This document shows, piece after piece, positions 1-8,528 of a stretch of DNA of 41,530 nt (positions within the stretch are counted from its first letter, which is position 1; each line of letters starts with the position of its first letter). This DNA is from Proteobacteria bacterium SG_bin5 (GTDB lineage Bacteria > Pseudomonadota > Alphaproteobacteria > Sphingomonadales > Sphingomonadaceae). The translations under genes and the position numbers were made by a program. The notes below the pieces were generated by a model. It was not told the DNA's origin, searched no databases, and saw only the letters and a program-made list of their open reading frames with translations. The stretch spans positions 1-41,530 of the forward strand of contig LWDI01000061.1 of NCBI GenBank assembly GCA_002083475.1, given 5' to 3'.

Positions 1-238
<238 letters not shown>

Positions 239-326
239 AGTGTCCCACCATCAATGACAATGTTGGTACGACGCTCTCGCAAGGTTGAGTGCACGATCTT
301 AAAAGAACACGCAGCACCTGCTTCAT

Positions 327-443
327 TGCCTGGTGGCTATAGCGTCAGTGAACCACCCGATCCCATCCCGAACTCGGCCGTGAAACCTGACTGCGCCGAT
401 GGTACTGTTGCTCAAGCACCGGAAGAGTAGGTCGTCGCCAGGC
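327..443 (+). rRNA. rrf: 5S ribosomal RNA
   Basis: TGCCTGG at the 5' end pairs with CCAGGCA at the 3' end, and the conserved CGAACTCGGCCGTGAAAC loop and CGCCGATGGTACT segment lie between them, giving about 117 nt, the normal 5S length. It lies about 90 nt after the 23S end, as expected of an intact rRNA operon. Ends are approximate to one or two bases. Confidence 0.95.
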
Positions 444-515
444 ATTGAAGCCGGTGCTGCGTAAACGAAGAACCCATTCACGATGCCAAGCCCGCCGCAG
501 GGCCTAGTTTCTTGA

Positions 516-2162
<1,647 letters not shown>

Positions 2163-2261
2163 GCTGATGCTCCCGGCCAGGTGCGCCCCCCTGATGCGCC
2201 CGCGCCGCCACCCGCGCAAGCGCGCGGGCGAGGGCGAGCAGCTCGGGAGCGGGCGCCGGCA

Positions 2262-2330
2262 TCAGGCGGCGGGCCAGTGCTCGACTACGCGCCGCAACAG
2301 CCAGCGCAGCAACGGACGGGGTGGTTGCAT
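2262..2330 (-). CDS. 22-residue coupled mini-ORF
   Basis: MQPPRPLLRWLLRRVVEHWP-type peptide, Arg/Leu/Trp-rich and probably amphipathic. Its ATG overlaps the stop of the Cys-rich gene upstream and its stop overlaps the ATG of the next frame (TGATG at both ends). It may be a real micropeptide or only a translational-coupling relay. No function assigned. Confidence 0.3.
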   Translation of the reverse strand: MQPPRPLLRWLLRRVVEHWPAA

Positions 2331-2545
2331 CACGCCGCCCCAACTCCGGTGCATTCTCCGCCGCAATCCCAGCCGCAGGCACAATGATGCCCAACACGGC
2401 AGGTCCACGCGACGATTTCGCTGTTGCAGGAGGGGCAGCGATTTATCGGGCCACCCTTCCACTGGTGCGGATCGTCCCCGTTTTCGGGGATCATCGTGAT
2501 GATGCTGCGCATCCCGCAGCGTTCCGTGCGATACTCGATCCGCAT
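2330..2545 (-). CDS. Cys-rich small protein, probable zinc binder
   Basis: 71 aa with eight cysteines (10, 37, 40, 49, 55, 57, 61, 65) and two adjacent histidines (53-54). The CPSC...TC...HHCACGWDCGGEC layout looks like a compact zinc-ribbon fold. The start is set by TGATG coupling to the methyltransferase stop at 2545. The longer frame to 2788 is a shadow of the methyltransferase. No function recognised; small Cys-rich proteins are common in early phage operons. Confidence 0.7.
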   Translation of the reverse strand: MRIEYRTERCGMRSIITMIPENGDDPHQWKGGPINRCPSCNSEIVAWTCRVGHHCACGWDCGGECTGVGAA

Positions 2546-3204
2546 CACGCCGCCTCCGCCAGCTGTTCGGCGCTGCGCGGCGCAATCCAGTGGATGCGCG
2601 CGCCGTCGGTATTGGGCCAGAGCTTGTCCCAAATGAACCACGCATAATCGACCTTGCCATGGGCATAGGCGCGGTCGCCCAGCGCGGCGAGCTGGTCGCC
2701 GGGGGGCATCGAGGGGCGCTCGCTCAGCACATAGACCGCCGGCGGGTGGGCGGTGAACAGCGCGCAGCGGCTCTGGCTCGCCAGCCATTTGAGCGGGAGC
2801 AGCGCCGCCACCTTGTGCGTCGCGATGCCGAGCGCGCGGCGGACGAACGCCTCGGCGAGGCCGCGCACGAGCCGCCCGTCCTGATAGCTGAAGGGCGGGT
2901 TCATGACGATCGAGAGCGGGCGGAGATGCTCGATCAGCAGCGCCTGATCGCCCAGCCAGTCATGCTCGGCGAAAAAGAGCGGGCTATCCGTGCGCTGCTC
3001 GCGATCGGTGCCGAACGCACGAAAGCCGCGCGCGGCGAAGGCGGTGGGGATGTGGCAGAGGCCACACGCCGGATCGAGGATCGTCTCCTCGGCCGCGAAG
3101 GGCACATGATCGATCAGCCGGTGGGTGACCCAGGGCTCCTCGACATACCAATCCCAAGGATGGCGATCGCCGGCGCGGGCGAGGCGGGGGAGTTCGGCGG
3201 TCAT
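2545..3204 (-). CDS. DNA N6-adenine methyltransferase-like protein
   Basis: 219 aa. Motif I (SAM binding) is LDPACG at 43-48 and motif IV is MNPPFSYQ at 101-108; the NPPF form is typical of N6-adenine methyltransferases. Between them is an acidic GTDREQ segment as in motif II. No separate target-recognition domain is obvious, so specificity cannot be predicted. Its ATG overlaps the stop of the FtsK-gamma gene (ATGA) and its stop overlaps the next ATG. Likely role is modification of phage DNA against host restriction or for regulation; that is inference. Confidence 0.85.
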   Translation of the reverse strand: MTAELPRLARAGDRHPWDWYVEEPWVTHRLIDHVPFAAEETILDPACGLCHIPTAFAARGFRAFGTDREQRTDSPLFFAEHDWLGDQALLIEHLRPLSIVMNPPFSYQDGRLVRGLAEAFVRRALGIATHKVAALLPLKWLASQSRCALFTAHPPAVYVLSERPSMPPGDQLAALGDRAYAHGKVDYAWFIWDKLWPNTDGARIHWIAPRSAEQLAEAA

Positions 3205-3398
3205 TGGCTGTCCTGCCCGAGGTAGCGGCGGGCGCCGTTGCGATCAGGGCGCGAGACGACGCCCTCCAGCTCCATGCGCTCGATCAATGCCGCCGCTTTG
3301 TTATAACCGATGTGCATCTTGCGCTGCAGATGCGAGGTAGAGGCGTTGCGCGTCGTCTGCACGATCGCCAACGCCTCCGCGTAGGTCGCGTCGATCAA
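3201..3398 (-). CDS. Stand-alone FtsK gamma-domain winged-helix protein
   Basis: 65 aa that are essentially one FtsK/SpoIIIE gamma winged helix: YAEALAIVQTTRNASTSHLQ then the recognition-helix region IGYNKAAALIERMELEGVV. In FtsK this domain reads KOPS sequences that direct the translocase toward dif. Here the motor domain is absent, so only DNA binding is expected. The start is TTG at 3398, supported by AAGGAGG five bases upstream; no ATG is available. Coupled to the methyltransferase by ATGA. The role in the phage is unknown. Confidence 0.85.
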   Translation of the reverse strand: MIDATYAEALAIVQTTRNASTSHLQRKMHIGYNKAAALIERMELEGVVSRPDRNGARRYLGQDSQ

Positions 3399-3414
3399 TT
3401 GATCCTCCTTGCCG

Positions 3415-3636
3415 TCATGCGACGGAACGTTGTTGAAAGAACTGGCCCTTTGGCCCGCACCTGGCGCCGAACCTGCCGAATGTGGTTTCGCGCTCGTCTC
3501 GTGCGCCGCGTACGCCGATCTCTATTCGACGGCCGCTGACGACATCGACGTCGTACTCCAGCCGCCGCAGGCATTCGCCACCGCGCAAACTCGGCCGGTA
3601 GTGACGGCATTGCGCGCAGATGCGTAGTGCCGTCAT
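3415..3636 (-). CDS. Small zinc-binding protein (C-X2-C type)
   Basis: 73 aa with cysteines at 7, 10, 22 and 60 (CAQCRHY, GGECLRR, ARCGPKG) and the GxCGPKGQFF ending often seen in small phage proteins of unknown function. Its ATG overlaps the upstream stop (ATGA at 3633-3636). Four well-placed cysteines suggest one structural zinc. Confidence 0.75.
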   Translation of the reverse strand: MTALRICAQCRHYRPSLRGGECLRRLEYDVDVVSGRRIEIGVRGARDERETTFGRFGARCGPKGQFFQQRSVA

Positions 3637-3857
3637 GCGACTTCAACGAAGCTTAGGGGGCGATCAAAGAAGCCGACGGTGCGGCCCTCGAATAGGAACT
3701 CGACGCACCGATCGTCCTTGATGACGCGATCGGCGGTCACAAGGAAACGCTCCTCTCGGCCTGGAATCGTTACAACGTATTGAGCTGCGCCGCGTGCGAC
3801 AGGCCCGGGCTGCTGACCGTCGCTCTGGGGAAACTCGTAAAGTTCATTGATGCTCAT
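3633..3857 (-). CDS. Conserved-looking hypothetical protein
   Basis: 74 aa starting MSINELYEF, preceded by a strong AGGAGG and overlapping, as TGATG, the stop of the frame that ends RYAIRRIK. Mixed alpha/beta character with FLVTADRVIKDD and VEFLFEGRTVGFF, the look of a small beta-rich domain. In the sequence as given this gene is also in frame with the upstream nuclease because of a probable one-base shift there, but its own ribosome site supports independent initiation. Function unknown. Confidence 0.7.
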   Translation of the reverse strand: MSINELYEFPQSDGQQPGPVARGAAQYVVTIPGREERFLVTADRVIKDDRCVEFLFEGRTVGFFDRPLSFVEVA

Positions 3858-4283
3858 CACTTGATCCTCCTGATTGCGTAACGGGAAAAGATGTGGCGGA
3901 CGCCGTCCGGGAACTCGATCTGCACCCACCCCCACCCGCACGCGGCACGGGCCGAGCCTGAACTTGCGGCGGTAGTGGGGCCATTCGATTGCCGCCCCGG
4001 CGGCGACGAACGCGCAACCGATGTCGCGCTGGTCCAACGTGCAGCTTGCGACGACGCGATTGTAGGACCGCCCCAGCGCCTCGCAGTGCAACGTGCGGCG
4101 GAGCACGAGCCGGGTGGCCACCGCGCGCGCCTCCGGCCCGGAGAGCGGGGCGCAGCGGGGCAGATGGCAGCCGCCGCGCAGTTCGTTCGACTCAATGCCG
4201 GCGATCCGCACCCGCTCACCGCTCGCGCAGCGCAGCGTGTCGCCATCATGCACGGCGATCACCAGGCAAAGGAAAGCGATCAT
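3857..4283 (-). CDS. Thermonuclease (SNase-like) protein, probable frameshift
   Basis: ATG at 4283 overlaps the upstream stop (ATGA). The N-terminus is hydrophobic and leads into VHDGDTLRCASGERVRIAGIE, the SNase-type catalytic strand with Asp and Arg residues, then EARAVATRLV and GRSYNRVVASC. The first part ends about KFRLGPC. After that the +1 frame becomes protein-like and GC3-rich (GWVQIEFPDGVRHIFSRYAI) and stops at 3857 coupled to the next ATG. The nuclease frame itself reads on to 3633 with poor codon character. The switch maps near the C5/G5 run at 3929-3933, so a one-base insertion or frameshifting is likely. Expected activity is phosphodiester cleavage of DNA or RNA, if folded. Confidence 0.65.
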
Positions 4284-5233
4284 GCCGCCGCCCTCCCCGC
4301 GCTGGGCGGCGTCCATGCCGGGGGCATGTCGTCATGGATTACGCCGTCGAGGTGGCGGAGCGGGAAGGGCCGGCTGAAGCGGAGATAATCATAGCCGGGC
4401 AGATACTCGGCGCTCGATCGCCATCGGTTGAGTTCATCGGGCACGTCGCGATCGCCGAAATGCTCCTCATCAAGGATCCATGCTGGGTGCCCGTACTCAT
4501 CCTCACCGTCGAAGCTGCCGGGCACGCAATTCCCCCATTGCTTGAAATGAAACACCGCGCCCTCGATCGCGCACAGATCGCGCAGCCCGCGAAAGTCATC
4601 CGGGTGCGACGCGCGCGCCTTCGGCCCGCTCTCGCCGCCCGCGATCACCAGGCCGACAAAGCCGAGCGGCGCCATGTGGGGATGGCCGAGCGCGTTGCGC
4701 AGCTCGTCACCCGCGATCTGTTCCAGCAACGGCTCGGCCGAGATGAAGCGCAGCGTGGCCGGCACCTCGCGCAGGTGATGCAGCCGCTGGCGCAGCGTCT
4801 CGCGGTTTTCGATCGTCGCGCCGTACCACACGTTCTTGGGCGGCTCGATCAGCCAGCGCGGCGGCACCATGCCGACGATCTTTTGCGGGCGCTTGGTGAG
4901 CAGCATCCAGGTGAGCCAGGGGGTCGTCTCGATCAGCGCCCACAGATCGTCGCGCCACGCTTGCGGCGCCTGATTGTCGAACACGTCGCCCAGGCTGGCG
5001 CAGAAAACGCGGCGGGGCTTGCCCTCGCGCTCCGCCGCGCGATTCCATTTGAGCGGCGCGCGCCAATAATCGGCGGAGGTGCGGCGCAGCTCGCCCGCCC
5101 AGAGATGATCGTCGCCAAAGCGATGCGCGCGCGCGGCGGCATAGCAATTGTCGCACGCTGGGCTGATCCGGGTGCAGCCCTGCCATGCGTTGAAGGTGGC
5201 GTGCGCCCAGCTGATCGCGGTGGTTTCAGCCAT
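4280..5233 (-). CDS. Phage Gp37/Gp68-like protein (DUF5131)
   Basis: 317 aa. The N-terminus ISWAHATFNAWQGCTRISPA followed by CDNCYA places cysteines at 20, 27 and 30, the signature of the DUF5131 / phage Gp37-Gp68 family. Further family-like blocks are VFCASLGDVFD, WLLLTKRP-like MLLTKRPQKI, GATIENRET, RFISAEPLLE and GLVIAGGESGPKAR. The three cysteines resemble a metal or Fe-S site, but biochemistry is not established to my knowledge. ATG at 5233 is used because the family start is here; the frame extends 30 codons upstream over a separate small gene. Confidence 0.85.
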   Translation of the reverse strand: MAETTAISWAHATFNAWQGCTRISPACDNCYAAARAHRFGDDHLWAGELRRTSADYWRAPLKWNRAAEREGKPRRVFCASLGDVFDNQAPQAWRDDLWALIETTPWLTWMLLTKRPQKIVGMVPPRWLIEPPKNVWYGATIENRETLRQRLHHLREVPATLRFISAEPLLEQIAGDELRNALGHPHMAPLGFVGLVIAGGESGPKARASHPDDFRGLRDLCAIEGAVFHFKQWGNCVPGSFDGEDEYGHPAWILDEEHFGDRDVPDELNRWRSSAEYLPGYDYLRFSRPFPLRHLDGVIHDDMPPAWTPPSAGRAAA

Positions 5234-5372
5234 GACGCTTCTCCCGATTGGCGACGACAACCGAAACGAGCTTGCCGAGCCACAAGATCTCAAGGCACAG
5301 GCCATTGAAGGCGCCGTCGTCATGGCAGCCGGTCCAATCGTACAGGCGAATTTTGGGGAGCCGGAGCTTCAT
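5226..5372 (-). CDS. 48-residue small protein
   Basis: Reads MKLRLPKIRLYDWTGCHDDG... and ends ANREKRHG. GGAGG lies about nine bases before the ATG at 5372, and the stop overlaps the next gene start by eight bases (ATGGCTGA). The C-terminal half (LCLEILWLGKLVSVVVANR) is hydrophobic and may be membrane-associated. Function unknown; support is spacing, coupling and codon character. Confidence 0.55.
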   Translation of the reverse strand: MKLRLPKIRLYDWTGCHDDGAFNGLCLEILWLGKLVSVVVANREKRHG

Positions 5373-5464
5373 AGCGCAGCCTCCGCCGGTGTGGGCCAGT
5401 TCCATAGGCCCTGCGCGCCGCGCTGCTCGTTAATGTCGAGGGGTAGAGTTTCGGGGTTGTTCAT
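5369..5464 (-). CDS. 31-residue small protein
   Basis: MNNPETLPLDINEQRGAQGL followed by WNWPTPAEAAL. The stop overlaps the ATG of the following 48-aa gene (TATGA). The ribosome site is weak. Function unknown; may be a short coupled leader. Confidence 0.4.
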   Translation of the reverse strand: MNNPETLPLDINEQRGAQGLWNWPTPAEAAL

Positions 5465-5543
5465 GATAGCGCTCGCTCGTTCGGTGAGAGGGATCGGCCG
5501 ATCGGGCCGCGCGCCGGGTTGCAGCCGGCGCGCGGCCGTTTCG

Positions 5544-5801
5544 TCAGTCGGGATCGCCGAAGCGGTTCGGCCAATCGATGACGACCGGCGACACTTGTTC
5601 GCGAGTGTCGAGATCGATCAGGATCGGCTTGAAATCCCCGTCGGGCAGTTCAACGAGGATCGCGGCGGAATCGTAATCCGGCAGCGCCATTTCATGGCCG
5701 TCGACGCGGCGTGAAGTAATGACGCCGGGCGGGACATTCTCGAGGATCGCGGCGCGTTGGGCGCACCATTCGTCCTGATAAATCGCAAGAAATCTGCTCA
5801 T
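5544..5801 (-). CDS. Hypothetical protein
   Basis: 85 aa starting MSRFLAIYQDEWCAQRAAIL, with AGGAGG placed well before the ATG. The rest is beta-rich (AAILVELPDGDFKPILIDLD, QVSPVVIDWPNRFG). No recognised family. It is followed by an ~80-base gap before the 31-aa gene. Confidence 0.7.
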   Translation of the reverse strand: MSRFLAIYQDEWCAQRAAILENVPPGVITSRRVDGHEMALPDYDSAAILVELPDGDFKPILIDLDTREQVSPVVIDWPNRFGDPD

Positions 5802-5847
5802 CTGTTCTTCCTCCTCTGATCAGCCCGGAAAAAACCGCCGGGCACGG

Positions 5848-5955
5848 TCACGTCACGGCGCGCAGGCGCCCCGCGAATTGCGTGATCTTGTCGACGACAT
5901 GCGCGCTCGCCGCCTCGGCGGCCGGCGCGGCGCGCTTGGGCTCCAGCTCAACCAT
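5848..5955 (-). CDS. 35-residue small protein
   Basis: MVELEPKRAAPAAEAASAHV continuing VDKITQFAGRLRAVT. The ATG overlaps the stop of the upstream 64-aa gene (ATGGTTGA, eight bases). No function recognised. Confidence 0.4.
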   Translation of the reverse strand: MVELEPKRAAPAAEAASAHVVDKITQFAGRLRAVT

Positions 5956-6142
5956 GCGCCGCCGCCGTCACGATGGCGCTTACCTGCGCAAGCTTGGCCT
6001 CGGCGGTTTCGGCGCGGGCGATCGCGTCGCTCGCGGCGATCTCGTGGAGCGCCGTCAGCTCGGCCCTGCGCTTCAGCTCGGCGAGCAGCGCATCGATGGC
6101 GATCAGTTCGAGCGGCAGCGGCGCTCTCTCATCTAAGATCAT
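5948..6142 (-). CDS. Small helical protein
   Basis: 64 aa, MILDERAPLPLELIAIDALL..., predicted almost all helix with heptad-like Ala/Glu/Lys/Leu spacing (LLAELKRRAELTALHEIAAS). AAGGA precedes the ATG at 6142, which overlaps the upstream stop (ATGA). Function unknown. Confidence 0.65.
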   Translation of the reverse strand: MILDERAPLPLELIAIDALLAELKRRAELTALHEIAASDAIARAETAEAKLAQVSAIVTAAAHG

Positions 6143-6351
6143 GATATTGTCCTTCCGTTGAGTTCGGCTTCGGCGGCGGCGGCCTTGGCGCGATAGGTTT
6201 CCACGCGGGCGCGCAGCTTGCTCTTGCGGCTGGTTTCGGCCCAGACGAGCCGGCGCAGCTCGGTTGCCTGCGCCTGGTTGAGCTGGCCGAGCGCCTCGAG
6301 CCGCGCGATCTTGGCGCGGATCTCGGCGAGGGTGCCGTGGCGGCTTTTCAC
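6139..6351 (-). CDS. Small coiled-coil protein
   Basis: 70 aa, GTG start at 6351 sharing bases with the upstream stop (GTGA). Strongly charged helix from residue 8 on (EIRAKIARLEALGQLNQAQA, then KLRARVETYRAKAAAAEAEL). Likely an oligomeric helical protein. Function unknown. Confidence 0.65.
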   Translation of the reverse strand: MKSRHGTLAEIRAKIARLEALGQLNQAQATELRRLVWAETSRKSKLRARVETYRAKAAAAEAELNGRTIS

Positions 6352-6776
6352 TGCGCACCTCGCTTGCTGAAATCGGCGGCGAAGGCGGCGATCGCGGCGA
6401 TCGGCGTCGGCTGGATGTGGACGCTGATCGTTTTGAGTTTTTTCCCCTGCTCACGCGTCGTCCAGGCCACCCAGCCATTATCCTTGATGCGGAAGCCGAT
6501 CAGCAGGTGCCAATGGTGCGGCAGATCGCGCTCGACCGGTGCGAGCTGGATTGCGGTGTAGCTCGGGTCGAGGCCGGCTTTAGGCGCGATCGGGGCACCG
6601 CGCTGCTCGGCGATGTGGCGCGCCAGTCCGAACAGGGTGGGTAGCGCAAGCGTGCCGTCTTTGCTGGCGATCACGCGCATCCGGTCCATCCAGAGCGTCC
6701 ACCAGCGCCGCGTTTTGGCGTCGTACGAAACCGAGATCGATTCGTCGTCGCGCAGCGGGAGGGAGGTGAGCATCAT
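6348..6776 (-). CDS. Hypothetical protein
   Basis: 142 aa from the first of two tandem ATGs at 6776, coupled to the upstream stop by ATGA. Contains a Trp-rich strand region (RRWWTLWMDRMRVIAS), a central IQLAPVERDLPHHWHLLIGF segment and a C-terminal helix AAIAAFAADFSKRG. Soluble, no recognised fold or motif. Confidence 0.7.
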   Translation of the reverse strand: MMLTSLPLRDDESISVSYDAKTRRWWTLWMDRMRVIASKDGTLALPTLFGLARHIAEQRGAPIAPKAGLDPSYTAIQLAPVERDLPHHWHLLIGFRIKDNGWVAWTTREQGKKLKTISVHIQPTPIAAIAAFAADFSKRGAQ

Positions 6777-7033
6777 AGCTCCTCTCCCAGCAACCGCGCG
6801 GTGTTGGCGTAGGCGGTGCGGGGGGTGACGCTGGGCGCGGCGCACGGCTTTCCGGCAACGAACGCCCCGGCCTCGCGGCACAGGCGGGCAAAATCGGCGC
6901 GGCGCCTCTCGTCCTTGGCGGCGCGCAGGCCTAGGATGATCGCGCGCGGCAGGCGGCGAAAGCAATCGTCGCACACCACCTGGAAGCGGCGGCGCTTCCC
7001 CGGGCAATTCTTGGTGTGGCAGGCAAGACTCAT
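6773..7033 (-). CDS. Small zinc-finger-like protein
   Basis: 86 aa with C5, C10, C21 and C24 (CHTKNC...CDDC) at the N-terminus, a probable zinc knuckle, followed by a basic helix (RRLPRAIILGLRAAKDERRR). ATG at 7033 overlaps the upstream stop. Nucleic-acid binding is plausible but not shown. Confidence 0.7.
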   Translation of the reverse strand: MSLACHTKNCPGKRRRFQVVCDDCFRRLPRAIILGLRAAKDERRRADFARLCREAGAFVAGKPCAAPSVTPRTAYANTARLLGEEL

Positions 7034-7389
7034 CGACTTGCTCCATCGTCAAGGATCGCGTCGAACAGTTTGTCGCGGGCGATATGCTCGAGCAGTTCGA
7101 TCGCGAGGCGCCCGACGCTCATCTCGCGGCGGCGGGCGGCGTAGCGGAGATCGTCCGCCAGCGTGCGCGGCAGGATCAGCACGCCGTCGCGCCCGGGATG
7201 CTCGGCCAGCGCGCGGGCATCGGGGGTTTTGCGCAGCTGTCGATTGGCCGAGCATTCGAGCGCCGAGACGGTCTTCACCGGGATCCCGACGCGGGCGGCG
7301 ATTTCCGCCGTGGGCAGCCCCTTCTCCCGCAAGGCGGCGATCGCCGCCGTGCGGGTGGGGTGGCCGAGGCAGGGGATAGGGCCGGCCAT
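7030..7389 (-). CDS. Helix-turn-helix protein
   Basis: 119 aa. Residues 12-45 (RTAAIAALREKGLPTAEIAA then RVGIPVKTVSAL) are a clear helix-turn-helix of the sigma-70 region 4 / Hin-like shape. The C-terminal half (LPRTLADDLRYAARRREMSV) resembles a ribbon-helix-helix or dimerisation element. ATG at 7389 overlaps the GapR stop (TGATG). Probable early regulator. Confidence 0.75.
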   Translation of the reverse strand: MAGPIPCLGHPTRTAAIAALREKGLPTAEIAARVGIPVKTVSALECSANRQLRKTPDARALAEHPGRDGVLILPRTLADDLRYAARRREMSVGRLAIELLEHIARDKLFDAILDDGASR

Positions 7390-7634
7390 CAGTTGAGACC
7401 CACCGCTGCCTTGTAGGTATCGAGGATCGCCTCCGCTTCCTCGCGTGCCTGGCGATCCATGCGGCGGAGGCGGATAATCTCCCGCATCGCCTTGACGTCG
7501 TACCCGCGCGACTTGGCCTCGGCGTAGACGTCGCGCTTGTCTTCTTTCAGCCCGCGCTCTTCCTCTTCGAGCTTTTCGACGCGCTCGATCAGCAGACGGA
7601 GTTCGTCGCAGGCGATGTTCTGATGCTCTGACAT
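7389..7634 (-). CDS. gapR: GapR-like DNA-binding protein (DUF2312)
   Basis: 81 aa matching the DUF2312/GapR pattern throughout: LIERVEKLEEEERGLKEDKR, DVYAEAKSRGYDVKAMREII, RLRRMDRQAREEAEAILDTY. GapR of Caulobacter is a nucleoid protein that clamps overtwisted DNA ahead of replication and transcription machinery. A prophage copy could assist phage replication or act on host chromatin; that part is inference. Sits in the early operon near the primase. The start is the only ATG that keeps the family N-terminus. Confidence 0.9.
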   Translation of the reverse strand: MSEHQNIACDELRLLIERVEKLEEEERGLKEDKRDVYAEAKSRGYDVKAMREIIRLRRMDRQAREEAEAILDTYKAAVGLN

Positions 7635-7645
7635 TGGCGGTCCTT

Positions 7646-7867
7646 TCAGCTTCCAAAGATGACGGCGATGCCCGGCGCGCCGGTGAGCGCGCTGAAGGCG
7701 GTGATGAGGGCCAGGGCGCAGGCGATGCCGGCGAGCATCCGCACCCCGATCTGATGGCCGGTGAGCGGCGCGCGGCAGATCGCGCAGCGGCAATGTAGCG
7801 GGTGGAGGCGGTACTCCGGCCGGCGGCAGAACCACCGGCCGGAGGCATTTCCGGTGGGGTAACTCAT
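7646..7867 (-). CDS. Small Cys-containing membrane protein
   Basis: 73 aa. Cysteines at 14, 26, 28 and 31 (CRRPEYRLHPLHCRCAIC) form a probable zinc-binding or redox head, followed by a transmembrane segment at about 44-62 (MLAGIACALALITAFSALTG). ATG overlaps the upstream stop (ATGA). Function unknown. Confidence 0.65.
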   Translation of the reverse strand: MSYPTGNASGRWFCRRPEYRLHPLHCRCAICRAPLTGHQIGVRMLAGIACALALITAFSALTGAPGIAVIFGS

Positions 7868-8136
7868 GATCGGCCCTCCGCCTTGGCGATGGCGGCGGCG
7901 ATCCGGCGCAGGGCGCCGATCGGCACGTCAAGCGCAACAATGTGACGATCGCGCACATTTTTGTTCGTGAGGCAGACGTTGTGCGGGAGCATGTCGCGGC
8001 ACACCGCCAGCAGATCGGACGCGGCGGTAGCGGCAACCACAGCATGCCCGCTCGCCTGATCGCCGTTCTCGGCAGCGTCGATCATGCGCTTGAGCACCGT
8101 AACTGCGCGCTCGATTTGGGCTTCGGTCGCGCTCAT
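7864..8136 (-). CDS. Hypothetical helical protein
   Basis: 90 aa, MSATEAQIERAVTVLKRMID..., with helices at both ends and a central NVCLTNKNVRDRHIVALDV. Coupled at both ends by four-base overlaps. No family recognised. Confidence 0.65.
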   Translation of the reverse strand: MSATEAQIERAVTVLKRMIDAAENGDQASGHAVVAATAASDLLAVCRDMLPHNVCLTNKNVRDRHIVALDVPIGALRRIAAAIAKAEGRS

Positions 8137-8528
8137 GCCGCCGGTCCTTCCGGAGTGCGTGCCCGCGCCGCCGCCAGATCGATCACCTCGGCGGTGCGGC
8201 GCGGCGGGAGGGCGGCGATGCACGCGGCGGCGATCTCGGCGGACACGTCGAAATTGTCGGTGCGCACGGCGCGGATGTTGCGCGGGCGACGGCTGCTCGC
8301 GTCAGCAACGCTCAGCTCGGCGAGCGTCGCGGGGTTGATGGGGAACAGCTCGATCAGCAGCCCCGCGACGCGCAGGGTGACCGGCTCGATATCCTCCTCG
8401 ATCCGCGCCAGCCAATCGGCGCGCTCGATCTCGCTCCAGCGCGGCACGGTGCTGAACCGGCGCGCCACGTCGTCCCGGCTCAACCCAGCCGCTTCACGGC
8501 GGCGGCGGAGATATTCACCCGGTGTCAT
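8133..8528 (-). CDS. XRE-like helix-turn-helix protein
   Basis: 131 aa. The N-terminus MTPGEYLRRRREAAGLSRDD then VARRF is a typical XRE/Cro-type first two helices, and the remainder (residues 30-75) gives the supporting helices ending INPATLAELS. The C-terminal half is unrelated and Ala-rich. ATG at 8528 overlaps the primase stop by ATGA. Likely a phage regulator or a partner of the replication protein. Confidence 0.7.
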   Translation of the reverse strand: MTPGEYLRRRREAAGLSRDDVARRFSTVPRWSEIERADWLARIEEDIEPVTLRVAGLLIELFPINPATLAELSVADASSRRPRNIRAVRTDNFDVSAEIAAACIAALPPRRTAEVIDLAAARARTPEGPAA

